Positions 34,496 to 46,533 of a stretch of DNA of 64,000 bases are shown in pieces. The notes beneath the pieces were generated by a model. It saw nothing but the letters and a program-made list of their open reading frames with translations. It was not told where the DNA came from and made no database searches. The stretch is from Oscillospiraceae bacterium (GTDB lineage Bacteria; Bacillota; Clostridia; Oscillospirales; Ruminococcaceae), in the NCBI GenBank assembly GCA_031280965.1, contig JAITFZ010000014.1, positions 62,001 through 126,000 on the forward strand, read 5' to 3'. The translations under genes were made by a program, and so were the position numbers. How positions within the stretch are numbered: the first letter of the stretch is position 1; each line of letters begins with the position of its first letter.

Positions 34496-34531
34496 GGTTA
34501 AGAAAGGACTTTATGAAAATATGGAGGCGTT

Positions 34532-35107
34532 ATGAAAAATACAATTGAAAATATTTACTCCTCCGCGCTTTTTGAAGTTTTCGAGGACGAACACGGCGGC
34601 TCGGCAGGGACGGATAATGTCCGTCCGCAGTTTGAAGCTGTGCTTTCAGAGCTTAGCGCTGTTAATGACGCGCTGTCAGCCGCCCCCGAACTCGCGAAAT
34701 TCTGCCTTGCACCCTCGGTTACGAACGAGGATAAGCTTGCTGTTATAGGGAACATCTTCGGCGGCAAGGTTTCGCCTTATGTGTTTAACTTTCTCTGCGT
34801 TCTCGCCGAGAAGAGGCGGCTCGGTCGTTTCGGCAGTATTTACCGCGACTTTCGGCGCAGATATTACGAAAAGTTCGGCATAACCCCCGTCACTGTAACA
34901 AGCGCGTTTTCGCTTACGGCTGACCGGCGGGCAAGGCTTATTTCCAAGATGGAACAAATTACGGGCAGGCAGGTTGAGTTAAGCGAAAAAACCGACAGGA
35001 ATGTAATCGGCGGGATTGTAGTTGATTACGGCGGTTCTCGCATTGACGGAAGCGTTAAGACGCGGCTCGAACTGCTGAAAAAAGAAATAGCTGATACTGT
35101 ACTTTAA
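34532..35107 (+). CDS. atpH: F0F1 ATP synthase subunit delta
   Basis: A 191-residue protein with the helical N-terminal domain (YSSALFEVFED, LAKFCLAPSVTNEDKL) and the C-terminal ending IGGIVVDYGGSRIDGSVKTRLELLK that is diagnostic for the delta/OSCP family. It joins the peripheral stalk to F1. It is followed 26 nt later by atpA with an AAGGAGG RBS. Confidence 0.93.
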   Translation: MKNTIENIYSSALFEVFEDEHGGSAGTDNVRPQFEAVLSELSAVNDALSAAPELAKFCLAPSVTNEDKLAVIGNIFGGKVSPYVFNFLCVLAEKRRLGRFGSIYRDFRRRYYEKFGITPVTVTSAFSLTADRRARLISKMEQITGRQVELSEKTDRNVIGGIVVDYGGSRIDGSVKTRLELLKKEIADTVL

Positions 35108-35115
35108 AAAAATAA

Positions 35116-36642
<1,527 letters not shown>

Positions 36643-36661
36643 ATTAACAGGAGGTTGCATC

Positions 36662-36775
36662 ATGGCTAAAGCATCTTTAGTATTAAGCATTGTTTCATTA
36701 GTTTTTTCGGCGGCGACACTCAGTCTCGTAACACTCTCGTTTGTCCTTAAAAAGATTTCTTATTTTGAAGCATAA
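36662..36775 (+). CDS. 37-aa single-helix membrane peptide between atpA and atpG
   Basis: The ORF is too short for the track: MAKASLVLSIVSLVFSAATL, then SLVTLSFVLKKISYFEA. It has a perfectly placed RBS (GGAGGTTGCATC before ATG), one 26-residue hydrophobic helix and a basic C-terminal end. It begins 19 nt after atpA and ends 44 nt before atpG, where canonical atp operons have no gene. It would be made together with F1 subunits. Function is unknown; a small subunit or assembly peptide is possible. Confidence 0.65.
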   Translation: MAKASLVLSIVSLVFSAATLSLVTLSFVLKKISYFEA

Positions 36776-36819
36776 CAGCAGGGCGCGGTATTTTTATCGC
36801 ACCGAAAGCAGGTACAGCT

Positions 36820-37689
36820 ATGCCTAAATCAAGCATGAAAACCATTAAGCGCCGAATAAAGAGCGTTGGCTCCACCCTCCAAATAACCAAAGCGATGGAG
36901 ATGGTGGCGTCATCTAAGCTTCGCCGTGCAAAGTCACGCGCCGAGGCTTTACGCCCGTATTTTGAGGCGCATGCGGAGCTTCTTTCGGACATAGCGGTAA
37001 GCAAGCCCGATTTTACCACAATCTTCACCGCGAAACGTGAAGTAAAAAATCGTCTTTTCATCGTTATTGCGGGTGACAGAGGGCTTGCCGGCGGGTACAA
37101 CACCAATCTTTTCCGCCTTGTTACCGATACGGAAAAAGAAAGCGATGCGCCTGTTAAATACATCGCAATCGGAAGGTGTACCGTTGACTTTTTCAAGAAG
37201 CGGGAACGTGAGGTTATAGCAGAATACCCATACTTCTGCGAAAACGTAAAACCCGGACGCTGTGCCGATATAGCCGATGTAGTGACGGACATTTTCAAAG
37301 CGGGCGAGGTTGATGAAGTCAAGCTCTTTTATACCGCTTATGTTTCCGCGCTCAGGCAGGACGTAACGGTGTTGCCGCTTCTGCCTTTTACTACAGAGTC
37401 CGGCTACTCCGGTTCAGAAAATTCCCGCAGTCCGTTAATTAACTACGACCCCTCCCCCGAAGCGGTTTTCGACCGCATTATACCAAAGATGTTGTTAAGC
37501 ATAATAAGTAGTGCATGTGTTCAATCGTTTGCGTCCGAACAGAGTGCGCGGCGCAACGCTATGGAAAGCGCATCGGATAACGCGGCTGAAATGATTGAGA
37601 AGCTGTCTCTTCAATATAACCGCGCAAGACAGGAGAAAATCACCAACGAAATTAATGAAATTGTTGGTGGCGCAAACGCTATATCATAA
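36820..37689 (+). CDS. atpG: F0F1 ATP synthase subunit gamma
   Basis: A 289-residue rotor shaft protein. The N-terminal helix region (IKRRIKSVGSTLQITKAMEMVASSKL) and the C-terminal helix (ARRNAMESASDNAAEMIEKLSLQYNRARQEKITNEINEIVGGANA) match the two coiled-coil signatures of the family. The central Rossmann-like domain contains GDRGLAGGYN. The length is normal. Confidence 0.97.
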   Translation: MPKSSMKTIKRRIKSVGSTLQITKAMEMVASSKLRRAKSRAEALRPYFEAHAELLSDIAVSKPDFTTIFTAKREVKNRLFIVIAGDRGLAGGYNTNLFRLVTDTEKESDAPVKYIAIGRCTVDFFKKREREVIAEYPYFCENVKPGRCADIADVVTDIFKAGEVDEVKLFYTAYVSALRQDVTVLPLLPFTTESGYSGSENSRSPLINYDPSPEAVFDRIIPKMLLSIISSACVQSFASEQSARRNAMESASDNAAEMIEKLSLQYNRARQEKITNEINEIVGGANAIS

Positions 37690-37741
37690 GGGTACGCAAT
37701 ACCGCCGCTTTGCGGTGAATAAATATTTTAAACGAGGTTAA

Positions 37742-39141
<1,400 letters not shown>

Positions 39142-39142
<1 letters not shown>

Positions 39143-40398
39143 TGAAAAGGCTTTTCAGGATTACGGTGGTTTGGGCGCTTTTTGTAACGCTGTTATCTTT
39201 TGCGGGGTGTAACCGGGATAACTCTCAGCCCGACTGGCTCGTAAAACCTACCGCCGTTGTCTCGCCCGAAATGGCGATTACCCACGTGGCGCAGTTATTG
39301 GAATTACCGGAAGATTTATTTTACAGCCCGTATCTTGAAGGAAAGTCCGAAAAACGAACAGAAAGCGCGGTCACGGAAAAAGGCAGCAGAATAAACGGAT
39401 TTGCGGTTTCTTTATGCGAGCCTTTATGGAACGAAGATGTTTCTTTCTTTTTAGTGACGAGAGATTACAGGGTATATTTTAACCTGAGCGGCGAGTATTT
39501 CAGAGATGGCGTACCTTTAATCAGCAGGTATGAAGACGGGGTTTTTACCCTGCTTGATGTTATTGATGAACCGGACGAAACGCCGGACGAAACGCCTCCC
39601 GACACACCCGATGAAACACCGCCCGAAATACCCGATGACATTCCTGACGACACACCACCCCCTTTAAGCTCACTGCTTGATAAATCCTCGCCCCAAGCGT
39701 TTACAGACAGCATATGGGAAATTTTCATAATAGTTTTAACGGATGATGAGGATTTTCTTTCCGAAGAAAACAGTTCTGACTATATGGATGAAATTGAACA
39801 TGCATTAATGTTGTTTTCGCCCGAATTCATGAGGACGATGGTGAGTTATTACCACAGGGAATACAGCTCGACCTACTTCATTAACATAAGCGGTTACAAC
39901 GAAGACCTCGCAGGACTTGCGAAACGGGCATGGTATCCCGGTTTCGGCGGCAATGTAAGCGTAACCTTGTTTTTTGACAGCGATGCTGAAAACTGCGGGA
40001 TTACGGCTCCTGTTCTCGCGCATGAAATCGCGCATACAGTCCATTATTTAATTGAGGACTTCACAGATGCAGGACAAATCGAAAAAGAAATGCAGGCTTT
40101 AAACGGAGATTTCATCTATGTTGATGTTTTATTTAATGCATTTTGGAACGAAGCGCTCCACAGCACTACGTTTGCAAACGAATACGGTATGCACTGCCAT
40201 TATGAGGATATAGCTTCAATTATCGGGCTTTTGGTCGGAGACCCCGATGGTATGGCGGTACGTTTGAGCGACCCGCAAAACGAGCCGTTGTTTTTGAAGA
40301 CGCAGTATATCAGAGAAATGTTTTACGAATATATTTCAGATGATTGCTTTTTGGTTTTTGCGCCTTTGTATAATGCAGAGGGTAACATCAGAACTTAA
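39142..40398 (+). CDS. Zinc-metallopeptidase-like lipoprotein inserted between atpD and atpC
   Basis: A signal peptide with lipobox SFAGC (Cys near residue 22) predicts a lipid-anchored exterior protein. A Pro/Asp/Glu/Thr-rich linker with DETPPDTPDETPPE repeats (about residues 145-175) follows. The C-terminal domain has the zinc motif HEIAH at residues 294-298 (APVLAHEIAHTVHYLIE), with downstream acidic candidates for the third ligand. The fold class is gluzincin-like, but the exact family was not recognised. It starts inside the atpD stop and ends 14 nt before the atpC start codon, a place normally without a gene. Cotranscription with ATP synthase is clear from spacing; a functional link is not. 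Confidence 0.75.
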
Positions 40399-40412
40399 AA
40401 CAGGAGGTTTCC

Positions 40413-40814
40413 ATGACCCCTTTCAATCTGCAAATTATAACCCCCAACGGTTACTTCTTCAACGGGGAAGCGGAAAGCGTGATTGTCCGCACCACTGTCG
40501 GCGATAAAGGTATTCTCGCCCGCCACGAACCTTATGCGGCGGCGCTCGGCACGGGAAAAATCCGGGTTCTGCGGGACGGGAGTTACCATCTTGCGGCGCT
40601 GTCTTCGGGTATAATTAAAGTCGGTGAAGATAAGACCGTAATTCTCGCGCAAAGCTGTGAATGGAGCGAAAACATTGATATAAAACGAGCCGAGTTCGCG
40701 AAGAAAGCCGCCGAGGAAAAGCTTTCCGATGCTAATTTAAGCGCGAACGAAATCGCGATTGCCGAATTTAAACTTAAACGCGCAATTAACAGGCTTCATG
40801 CAGTCGAAAAATAA
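40413..40814 (+). CDS. atpC: F0F1 ATP synthase subunit epsilon
   Basis: A 133-residue protein with the N-terminal beta-sandwich (FNLQIITPNGYFFNGEAESVIVRTTVGDKGILARHEPY) and the C-terminal two-helix domain (RAEFAKKAAEEKLSDANL) of the epsilon family. It is the last gene of the operon, followed by a terminator about 100 nt downstream. Confidence 0.95.
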   Translation: MTPFNLQIITPNGYFFNGEAESVIVRTTVGDKGILARHEPYAAALGTGKIRVLRDGSYHLAALSSGIIKVGEDKTVILAQSCEWSENIDIKRAEFAKKAAEEKLSDANLSANEIAIAEFKLKRAINRLHAVEK

Positions 40815-40918
40815 CATGCAAAAAACCCGCCGAAAGGGGCTTGCCGTAAGAATACAACGAAAAACCCTTATAAACACTAACAATTTTTATGGCGAACGGG
40901 CAAGCGAAAAGAAAACAG

Positions 40919-40952
40919 GACAGTTTCATCAAAAATGAAGCTGTCTTTTTTT
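40919..40952 (+). terminator. Terminator of the atp operon
   Basis: GACAGTTTCAT and ATGAAGCTGTC form an 11-bp stem with a loop of five bases and seven following T residues. Confidence 0.85.
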
Positions 40953-41351
40953 GTTCCCGCGCTTTATATATAATTATAGTATCAAGCCACATTTTCAAAA
41001 TTCGACAAACCCCTTTTTCAAAGGGTCACATAATGTGAACTGCCATGCAAAGCATCTGCATTTTGATTACGCGCTCAACGGTTCGAGGATAAACCCGGCA
41101 AGAACCACATCACCCGTTGTTGAAGTCCCTGTGAATTATAGAGTTATCGTTTTTCCTCGCCAATGAAAATATGAACTTTCAAATCATTTCGGCAATGCCG
41201 TTTTCGCAATATTTGAGAATCTAAAATGAAAAACCACAAAAAAATAATCGTAAATCATGCTTTTGCTGAAAGATTTTTATGAGACAAACCGCAGATATTA
41301 CTCTTTGTATAATTTCCCGCGCAAAATGCCATCAAATAGCTTTGCAATCGT
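40953..41351. other. Intergenic region without a recognised gene
   Basis: About 400 bp between the atp terminator and the next terminator. The short plus-strand ORFs here lack a RBS and similarity. A small palindrome TCACAT-A-ATGTGA lies at 41026-41038, and the sequence directly before it can fold (ACCCCTTTTTCAAAGGGT). Nothing else was recognised. Confidence 0.55.
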
Positions 41352-41402
41352 AAAAACGCCCTGTTGTGAGTTTTTAACTTCTCAACATTCAGGGCGTTTT
41401 TT
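41352..41402. terminator. Strong bidirectional terminator downstream of the ABC ATPase gene
   Basis: AAAAACGCCCTGTTGTGAG pairs with CTTCTCAACATTCAGGGCGTTTTTT with a small internal bulge; both ends are A/T tracts. Confidence 0.8.
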
Positions 41403-41455
41403 GTCATTTTGCGTGAAAAGCAACACGAGATTCGGCGGGGAATATTTTCGCGCTA

Positions 41456-42607
41456 TTAAAGCGAACTCACAAGAATTGAATGTTCATCATCTTTATCAAA
41501 CAGATGAATATTATTCGGGTCAATCGCCAGCTTAACAACGTCCTGCGGGCGCGCCTGCGAACGGCTAGAAACTCTTACGGTCAGCGGAATACCCTCACAC
41601 GTAAGATACAGATAAGTCTCCGCGCCCATCATTTCCGCTACATCAATCGTAGCTTCAATGATGCCTGTCTTTGCGTTACTAAGGAAAATTTCCTCATCGT
41701 GAATATTTTCGGGACGAACGCCGAGAACCAATTCCTTGTCAATATAGTTTTCAAGAGCGGGACATTCTGCTTTTGCCGGCGGAATATCAACGTAGAACTT
41801 GCGTCCCCTTGAGGTTTTGGTGTCTTCCGAACCGAATTCAACCATGTATTTACCCTCGGTTTTGAGAAGTTTTGCTTCGATAAAGTTCATCTGCGGCGAG
41901 CCGATAAAGCCGGCCACAAATTTATTAACAGGGTTGGAATAGAGGTTAATGGGGCTGTCGATTTGCTGAATGTAGCCGTCTTTCATTACAACGATTCTGT
42001 CGCCCATCGTCATAGCTTCGATTTGGTCATGGGTAACGTAGATGAAAGTGGTTCCGAGTTTTTTATGAAGTTTAGCAAGTTCGGTTCTCATCTGTGCCCT
42101 CAGCTTAGCGTCTAAGTTGGAGAGCGGTTCATCAAGCAGGAAGACCTGCGGGTCACGAACAATCGCACGTCCGAGCGCCACACGCTGTCTTTGACCGCCC
42201 GAGAGAGCTTTCGGCTTACGGTCAAGCAGATGCTGAATGTCGAGAATCTTCGCCGCTTCGTCAACGAGCTTGCGGATTTCATCCTTGGGTACTTTTCTGA
42301 GTTTAAGACCGAACGCCATGTTTTCAAACACCGACATATGCGGATAAAGAGCGTAGTTCTGGAAAACCATTGCGATGTCCCTGTCCTTTGGCGCTACGTC
42401 ATTGACTAAACGGTCGCCTATGAAAAGTTCACCCTCGGTTATTTCCTCAAGACCCGCTATCATACGCAGTGTCGTGGATTTTCCGCAACCTGACGGCCCG
42501 ACGAGAATTATAAACTCCTTGTCCTTAATGTTCATCGTGAAATCCGATACCGCAATAACTCCGCCCGGATAACGTTTAAAAATGCCTTTCAATGATAAAT
42601 TTGCCAT
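41456..42607 (-). CDS. Sugar ABC transporter ATPase, UgpC/MsmX family
   Basis: A 383-residue ATPase with Walker [10 protein letters not shown], signature LSGGQRQRV, Walker [17 protein letters not shown] and switch His in YVTHDQ. The C-terminal regulatory TOBE/OB-fold part (about residues 240-380) has the landmark [14 protein letters not shown]. No permease or binding-protein gene is adjacent. Stand-alone members of this family (MsmX, MsmK) energise several carbohydrate importers, which suits a plant-polysaccharide degrader. It has its own promoter and terminator. Confidence 0.93.
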   Translation of the reverse strand: MANLSLKGIFKRYPGGVIAVSDFTMNIKDKEFIILVGPSGCGKSTTLRMIAGLEEITEGELFIGDRLVNDVAPKDRDIAMVFQNYALYPHMSVFENMAFGLKLRKVPKDEIRKLVDEAAKILDIQHLLDRKPKALSGGQRQRVALGRAIVRDPQVFLLDEPLSNLDAKLRAQMRTELAKLHKKLGTTFIYVTHDQIEAMTMGDRIVVMKDGYIQQIDSPINLYSNPVNKFVAGFIGSPQMNFIEAKLLKTEGKYMVEFGSEDTKTSRGRKFYVDIPPAKAECPALENYIDKELVLGVRPENIHDEEIFLSNAKTGIIEATIDVAEMMGAETYLYLTCEGIPLTVRVSSRSQARPQDVVKLAIDPNNIHLFDKDDEHSILVSSL

Positions 42608-42662
42608 TTAAAAAAACCTCCTGTAATTGGATATAATTATGAATTTTTGCCTCACTCACTCT

Positions 42663-42691
42663 ATAATACATTTCTTTCGTGGAAAAGTAAA
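42663..42691 (-). promoter_or_regulatory. Promoter of the ABC ATPase gene
   Basis: On the minus strand TTTACT (42691-42686), 17 bp, TATTAT (42668-42663); 56 nt before the ATG. Confidence 0.6.
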
Positions 42692-42946
42692 GCACCTAAT
42701 TAACTAAATTTTACGAAAACGCTTTATATATATTGCATAGGTGTAACAAAACCGCAAACAAATTTTTACGTTTTTGTTGTTACTTATTTACAAAAAAATA
42801 TGAAAAACCGCTCTCCGTATGGAGCAACATCAAAAATTTCAGCGAATTTGCCAATACTTGACTGCGAATTTTGTGTAAAGTTGTACCATATAATTGTACC
42901 ATATGAATTGAAAAACTGCAATATTAACAAAAAGGCTGGTGTTTAT
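42692..42946. other. Intergenic region with direct repeat TTGTACCATAT
   Basis: Between the divergent ABC ATPase and DUF4830 genes. Two direct copies of TTGTACCATAT lie at about 42881-42905, the first followed by AAT to form a -10-like TATAAT. This is the likely promoter/operator region of the DUF4830 gene, but no good -35 at 17 bp was found. Confidence 0.4.
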
Positions 42947-43399
42947 ATGTACAAAATCACCCGTGTAAACAAGCGCAGAACCATTATGCTTGTTGTTATA
43001 GCCGTGCTTGCCGCGCTGTTTGCGGTACGCTGTGCCAACATGCGCGGTGCTTCTGTCCGGGTGGAAAGCCCGGCTGACATTACGGTGTTTCTCTCCGGGT
43101 TCGGCTGGGATGTTGATACCGAGCCCGTAACCGTCAGGAGTGTGCAAATCCCTGCAAGATTCACCGAAACCTATGAGCAATACAACGCTCTGCAAAGGCG
43201 GCAGGGCTTCGACCTGTCCAAGTACCGCGCAGATATTGTAGAAAGCTATACCTTCCGTGTTTTGAACCATCCGGCGGCAGGCGATGTTTTCGCGAATGTT
43301 TTGGTTTTCAGGGGGCGGATAATCGGCGGGGACATCTGTTCGTTTGCGATTAACGGCTTTATGACGGGATTTGACGGACAATTAACAATGAACAATTGA
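42947..43399 (+). CDS. DUF4830-like membrane-anchored protein (150 aa)
   Basis: The start is set at ATG 42947 (MYKITRVNKRRT); the track's longer ORF reads through the promoter region. A single N-terminal helix (IMLVVIAVLAALFAV) anchors the protein. The outer domain contains LSGFGWDVDTEPV, QIPARFTETYEQYNALQRRQGFDLSKY and a C-terminal FRGRIIGGDICSFAINGFMTG, the pattern of the DUF4830 family of Clostridia. Function is unknown. It is followed closely by the transglutaminase-like gene and may share its transcript. Confidence 0.75.
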   Translation: MYKITRVNKRRTIMLVVIAVLAALFAVRCANMRGASVRVESPADITVFLSGFGWDVDTEPVTVRSVQIPARFTETYEQYNALQRRQGFDLSKYRADIVESYTFRVLNHPAAGDVFANVLVFRGRIIGGDICSFAINGFMTGFDGQLTMNN

Positions 43400-43433
43400 C
43401 AATTTACAATTATCGCTGTATAATAAACAGGGG

Positions 43434-44705
43434 ATGATAAAATTGTCTGCTGTGAAAAAAATAATCGCCATCGTAATTTTTTGTGTTTTGGCTATAAATG
43501 CGGGCATCGTTCACGCCGCAGATTATCAGGCAACGCTTAAACGTGTTTACACCCTTGTAACCACCTACGACCCCGACCGCTTTGCCCGCTTCACGGCAAG
43601 CGGCAACACGATTTATGCCGAGGGGTTCTTCAGGGACGCGGTTATTGAAGCGTTTTATATCAGCACATCCACAATGCGCGGCATTGAACAAAGCTTCAGC
43701 CGAAACCCTGACGGTACTTTTAAAGCAAGCTTCGGCGGAGTACCCACCGAGAAAAACGCCCGCGTTATTTTAAAGTTCGCGGACGGAAGTGTTATGGCGT
43801 ACCGCATTGAATATAATAACGGTTGGTTTTTCGGCGATAACGGGCTTGCCGCCAAAACCGCCGCAACTCTTGAAAATTACTATACAGCTTCGCTGATTAC
43901 AAGCGCGAATTATATGAGCGCAACTCTCGATTCGCTTGAAATAAGCCAAACACAAGCCCTGCTCAGGGAAATCGTAAGCGAGGTTACAGCGGGTCTTGAC
44001 GACGATTATCAAAAAGCCAAAGCCTTAAATCACTGGGTCGCCGAAAACATCGTATATGACAGGGACTCACGCGACAACGATGTCACGGAGGAAACTGTTT
44101 CTATTGCAACCACGCTCCGGTTACGGCGTTCGGTTTGCATAGGTATAGCCAACACCTACGCCGCTTTGCTTGAAACCGCGGGCATAAAGGCTCTGAATAT
44201 AAAAGGCGGCATTGCATCGCCGATGGAAGGCGTACCGTACGAACTGCTTCCCGAAAAAACCATCGTGCATGAGTGGGTGGCGTTTTGGTACGATAAGGAG
44301 AACCGCTGGGTTTATACCGACCCGACCTGGGACAGGCAGGGATTCTTCGAGAACGGCAACTATCAGCACAGACCAAGCGTTATAAAGCATTTCGATATTT
44401 CGGCGCTTGCGCTGTCTTTTGACCATAGAGGCGACAGAGCAGAACTAAGACAGTTTACAGTTGACGATGAACAGCGGGAAATTAACGATGAACAATTGGC
44501 AGATAATGATGAAGAAGACCACACTCCGCCTGTTACAAGCCCGCCGGTAATTACAAATCCTCCGCCTGACACAACTCCGCTTGCTCCTTTCGACCCCGCG
44601 CCGCCCTATCCTACCGAAGACAACAGCCTGCTTATCGCGTTAATCGCTGTTATGGCGGCAGTTGCGGCGGCTTTGGTTATAGCTATTTTGAAATACAGAA
44701 AATAA
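43434..44705 (+). CDS. Membrane-anchored transglutaminase-like protein
   Basis: The signal peptide (IIAIVIFCVLAINAGIVHAA) is followed by an N-terminal domain of unknown fold and a transglutaminase-like (papain-fold) domain at about residues 190-310. The triad is Cys235 (RSVCIGIANTYAALLETAG), His279 (VHEWVAFWYD) and Asp296 (YTDPTWD). A Pro/Thr-rich linker leads to a C-terminal helix (LLIALIAVMAAVAAALVIAIL) with basic tail. It is probably a surface cysteine protease or transamidase acting on wall peptides or exported proteins. A TTG at 43443 lies at better spacing from AGGGG and may be the true start. Confidence 0.85.
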   Translation: MIKLSAVKKIIAIVIFCVLAINAGIVHAADYQATLKRVYTLVTTYDPDRFARFTASGNTIYAEGFFRDAVIEAFYISTSTMRGIEQSFSRNPDGTFKASFGGVPTEKNARVILKFADGSVMAYRIEYNNGWFFGDNGLAAKTAATLENYYTASLITSANYMSATLDSLEISQTQALLREIVSEVTAGLDDDYQKAKALNHWVAENIVYDRDSRDNDVTEETVSIATTLRLRRSVCIGIANTYAALLETAGIKALNIKGGIASPMEGVPYELLPEKTIVHEWVAFWYDKENRWVYTDPTWDRQGFFENGNYQHRPSVIKHFDISALALSFDHRGDRAELRQFTVDDEQREINDEQLADNDEEDHTPPVTSPPVITNPPPDTTPLAPFDPAPPYPTEDNSLLIALIAVMAAVAAALVIAILKYRK

Positions 44706-44715
44706 AGGAGAACAT

Positions 44716-45909
44716 ATGTCAAAAACAACAGGTACCGTTTCGATGGGAGTTAAAGCTCCAATCATTAAAGAAGGCGACAATTTAACGGAAATAGTCGTAG
44801 AAAGCGTTCTCGCCGCGGCAAGAGAGAATAATTCCCCGTTGCGTGACCGCGATGTAGTGGCTGTAAAAGAATCTATTGCGGCAAGAGCGCAGGGGAACTA
44901 CGCAAGCGTTCAAGATATAGCAGATGATATTAAATCCAAATTCCCTTGCGATGCAGAAATCGGCGTGATTTTCCCGATTCTTTCACGCAACAGATTTGCT
45001 GTTGTGCTTCGCGGAATCGCAATGAGTGCAAAAAAAATATATCTGATGTTAAGTTATCCGTCCGATGAAGTCGGAAACGCGCTTATTACAACCGAACAGC
45101 TTATGGAAAGCGGAGTAAACCCGTATGTTGACGTGCTTAGCGAAGCGCGGTTCAGAGAGCTTTTCGGTTACGAAAAGCATATTTTCACAGGCGTTGATTA
45201 TATTGATTATTACAAAGAAATTGTTATTGAAGCGGGCGCGGAAATAGAGGTTATTTTCGCCAATAACCCAACAGCAATCCTTAAATATACCAAAGACGTA
45301 ATCTGCTCGGATATCCACACAAGAAAATTAACTAAAGAAAAACTTACCAAAGCTGATGCGTTCAGGGTTTGCGGCTTAGAAAATATTTTGAGCCGTTCAG
45401 TAAACGGCTCGGGCTTTAACCCCGAATACGGCGTCCTCGGCTTCAATAAAGCAACCGAGAGCCGAATTAAGCTGTTCCCGAGAGATTGCAAGACTCTTGT
45501 AACAGACATCGCGGCGGAGTTTTATGAAAGGACAGGCAAGCGGGTTGAAGTCATGGTTTACGGCGACGGCGCGTTCAAAGACCCTGTCGGTTTTATTTGG
45601 GAACTTGCCGACCCTGTTGTTTCACCCGCTTTTACAAGCGGTCTTACCGGCACAACGAACGAGTTGAAAATCAAGTATTTAACCGATAACGAGTTCTCGG
45701 ATTTGAGCGGCGATGAGCTTAGAGAAGCGATTCTGAATAAAATTAAGGAAAAGAAAGCCGATTTAAAAGGCGATATGGCTTCGCAAGGGACAACGCCGCG
45801 CTTTCTTACGGATTTACTCGGCTCGCTTGCCGATTTGACTTCGGGGAGCGGTGATAAAGGAACGCCGATAGTGTTGATTCAGGGTTATTTTGACAATTAT
45901 TCAAATTAG
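44716..45909 (+). CDS. Coenzyme F420-0:L-glutamate ligase-like protein
   Basis: A 397-residue protein that resembles the CofE/F420-gamma-glutamyl ligase fold: GVKAPIIKEGDNLTEIVVES near the start, DRDVVAVKESIAARAQGNY, and VEVMVYGDGAFKDPVGFIWELADPVVSPAF in the second half. Members occur in many Clostridia that lack F420, where the substrate is unknown; they are often annotated as F420-0:glutamate ligase. No cofCDGH genes are nearby. The C-terminal 60 residues are polar. It follows the transglutaminase-like gene by 10 nt with an AAAGGAG RBS, so the two may be one operon. Confidence 0.75.
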   Translation: MSKTTGTVSMGVKAPIIKEGDNLTEIVVESVLAAARENNSPLRDRDVVAVKESIAARAQGNYASVQDIADDIKSKFPCDAEIGVIFPILSRNRFAVVLRGIAMSAKKIYLMLSYPSDEVGNALITTEQLMESGVNPYVDVLSEARFRELFGYEKHIFTGVDYIDYYKEIVIEAGAEIEVIFANNPTAILKYTKDVICSDIHTRKLTKEKLTKADAFRVCGLENILSRSVNGSGFNPEYGVLGFNKATESRIKLFPRDCKTLVTDIAAEFYERTGKRVEVMVYGDGAFKDPVGFIWELADPVVSPAFTSGLTGTTNELKIKYLTDNEFSDLSGDELREAILNKIKEKKADLKGDMASQGTTPRFLTDLLGSLADLTSGSGDKGTPIVLIQGYFDNYSN

Positions 45910-45929
45910 GAGGATTTGCGGCATAATTG

Positions 45930-45968
45930 AAAAGCGTGGATTCTTTTTACAGAACCCGCGCTTTTTTT
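45930..45968 (+). terminator. Terminator after the F420-ligase-like gene
   Basis: AAAGCGTGGATTCT pairs with AGAACCCGCGCTTT (one mismatch) around a 6-nt loop, followed by T residues. Confidence 0.8.
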
Positions 45969-46070
45969 CTTAAATATTACAAACTAATTTCAAATAGTTA
46001 CAAGCCGGTTACAAAAACGCCCCGAATTATTACAGTTTAGAAACAAAGCGGTTACAATTTGGATATTCGC

Positions 46071-46099
46071 TTGACATGCGGTTTTTTCTCGAATATAAT
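46071..46099 (+). promoter_or_regulatory. Consensus sigma-A promoter of the small lipoprotein
   Basis: TTGACA, 17 bp, TATAAT. About 10 nt downstream lies GGAAGCG-AAAA-CGCTCCC (46108-46125), an inverted repeat that overlaps the expected start of transcription and may be a catabolite-type operator or a leader hairpin. Confidence 0.85.
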
Positions 46100-46166
46100 G
46101 AAAACATGGAAGCGAAAACGCTCCCAAAAGAAAAAAGAAAGAAGAAAATTTAGGAGGAAAATTAGC

Positions 46167-46460
46167 ATGAAAAAATTGATTTTACTTATCGCTATTCTCG
46201 CACTTTCCCTGACTTTTTGTCTGACCGCCTGCACCGATGATTCTGACGACACCCCCGACACCCCTGTAAACAACCCGTCTGACGATGATGAACCCGACCC
46301 CGACCCGATTGGCGATGATGACCCCGACCCCGACCCGATTGGCGGCGATGAACCCGGCGACGGCGATGAACCCGGCGACGGCGACGAACCCGGCGATGGC
46401 GACGAACCCGGCGACGGCGACGAACCCGGCGACGGCGATGAACCCGGCGATGACGATTAA
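46167..46460 (+). CDS. Small acidic repeat lipoprotein (97 aa)
   Basis: The start is set at ATG 46167 (MKKLILLIAILALS), behind TAGGAGGA. The signal peptide ends in the lipobox LTAC. The mature part is almost only Asp, Glu, Pro and Gly, ending in six DEPGD(G/D) units. No folded domain is present. It may be a wall- or Ca2+-binding spacer or a truncated anchor for a lost domain. It has a perfect promoter, so it should be well expressed. The 18-bp repeat would let its length vary. Confidence 0.7.
   Translation: MKKLILLIAILALSLTFCLTACTDDSDDTPDTPVNNPSDDDEPDPDPIGDDDPDPDPIGGDEPGDGDEPGDGDEPGDGDEPGDGDEPGDGDEPGDDD
46347..46454 (+). repeat. 18-bp tandem repeat (DEPGDG, 6 units)
   Basis: Six in-frame copies of a GATGAACCCGGCGACGGC-like unit with few substitutions at the 3' end of the lipoprotein gene. 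Confidence 0.9.
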
Positions 46461-46503
46461 TCTCTAATCACAGTCATTCAAAAGAACATGGCAACCAAAG
46501 AGA

Positions 46504-46529
46504 AGCGGGGCTTTAATAAAAGCCCCGCT
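46504..46529. terminator. Bidirectional terminator between lipoprotein and MATE genes
   Basis: AGCGGGGCTTT and AAAGCCCCGCT form an 11-bp stem with a 4-nt loop between convergent genes. Confidence 0.85.
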
Positions 46530-46533
46530 ATTT

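Noticed and set aside
41257-41535. 92-aa plus-strand ORF
   Set aside because: It runs through a strong terminator and into the 3' end of the ABC ATPase gene; no RBS.
46059-46166. N-terminal extension of the repeat lipoprotein
   Set aside because: It covers the promoter and RBS and would destroy the signal peptide; ATG 46167 with TAGGAGGA is preferred.
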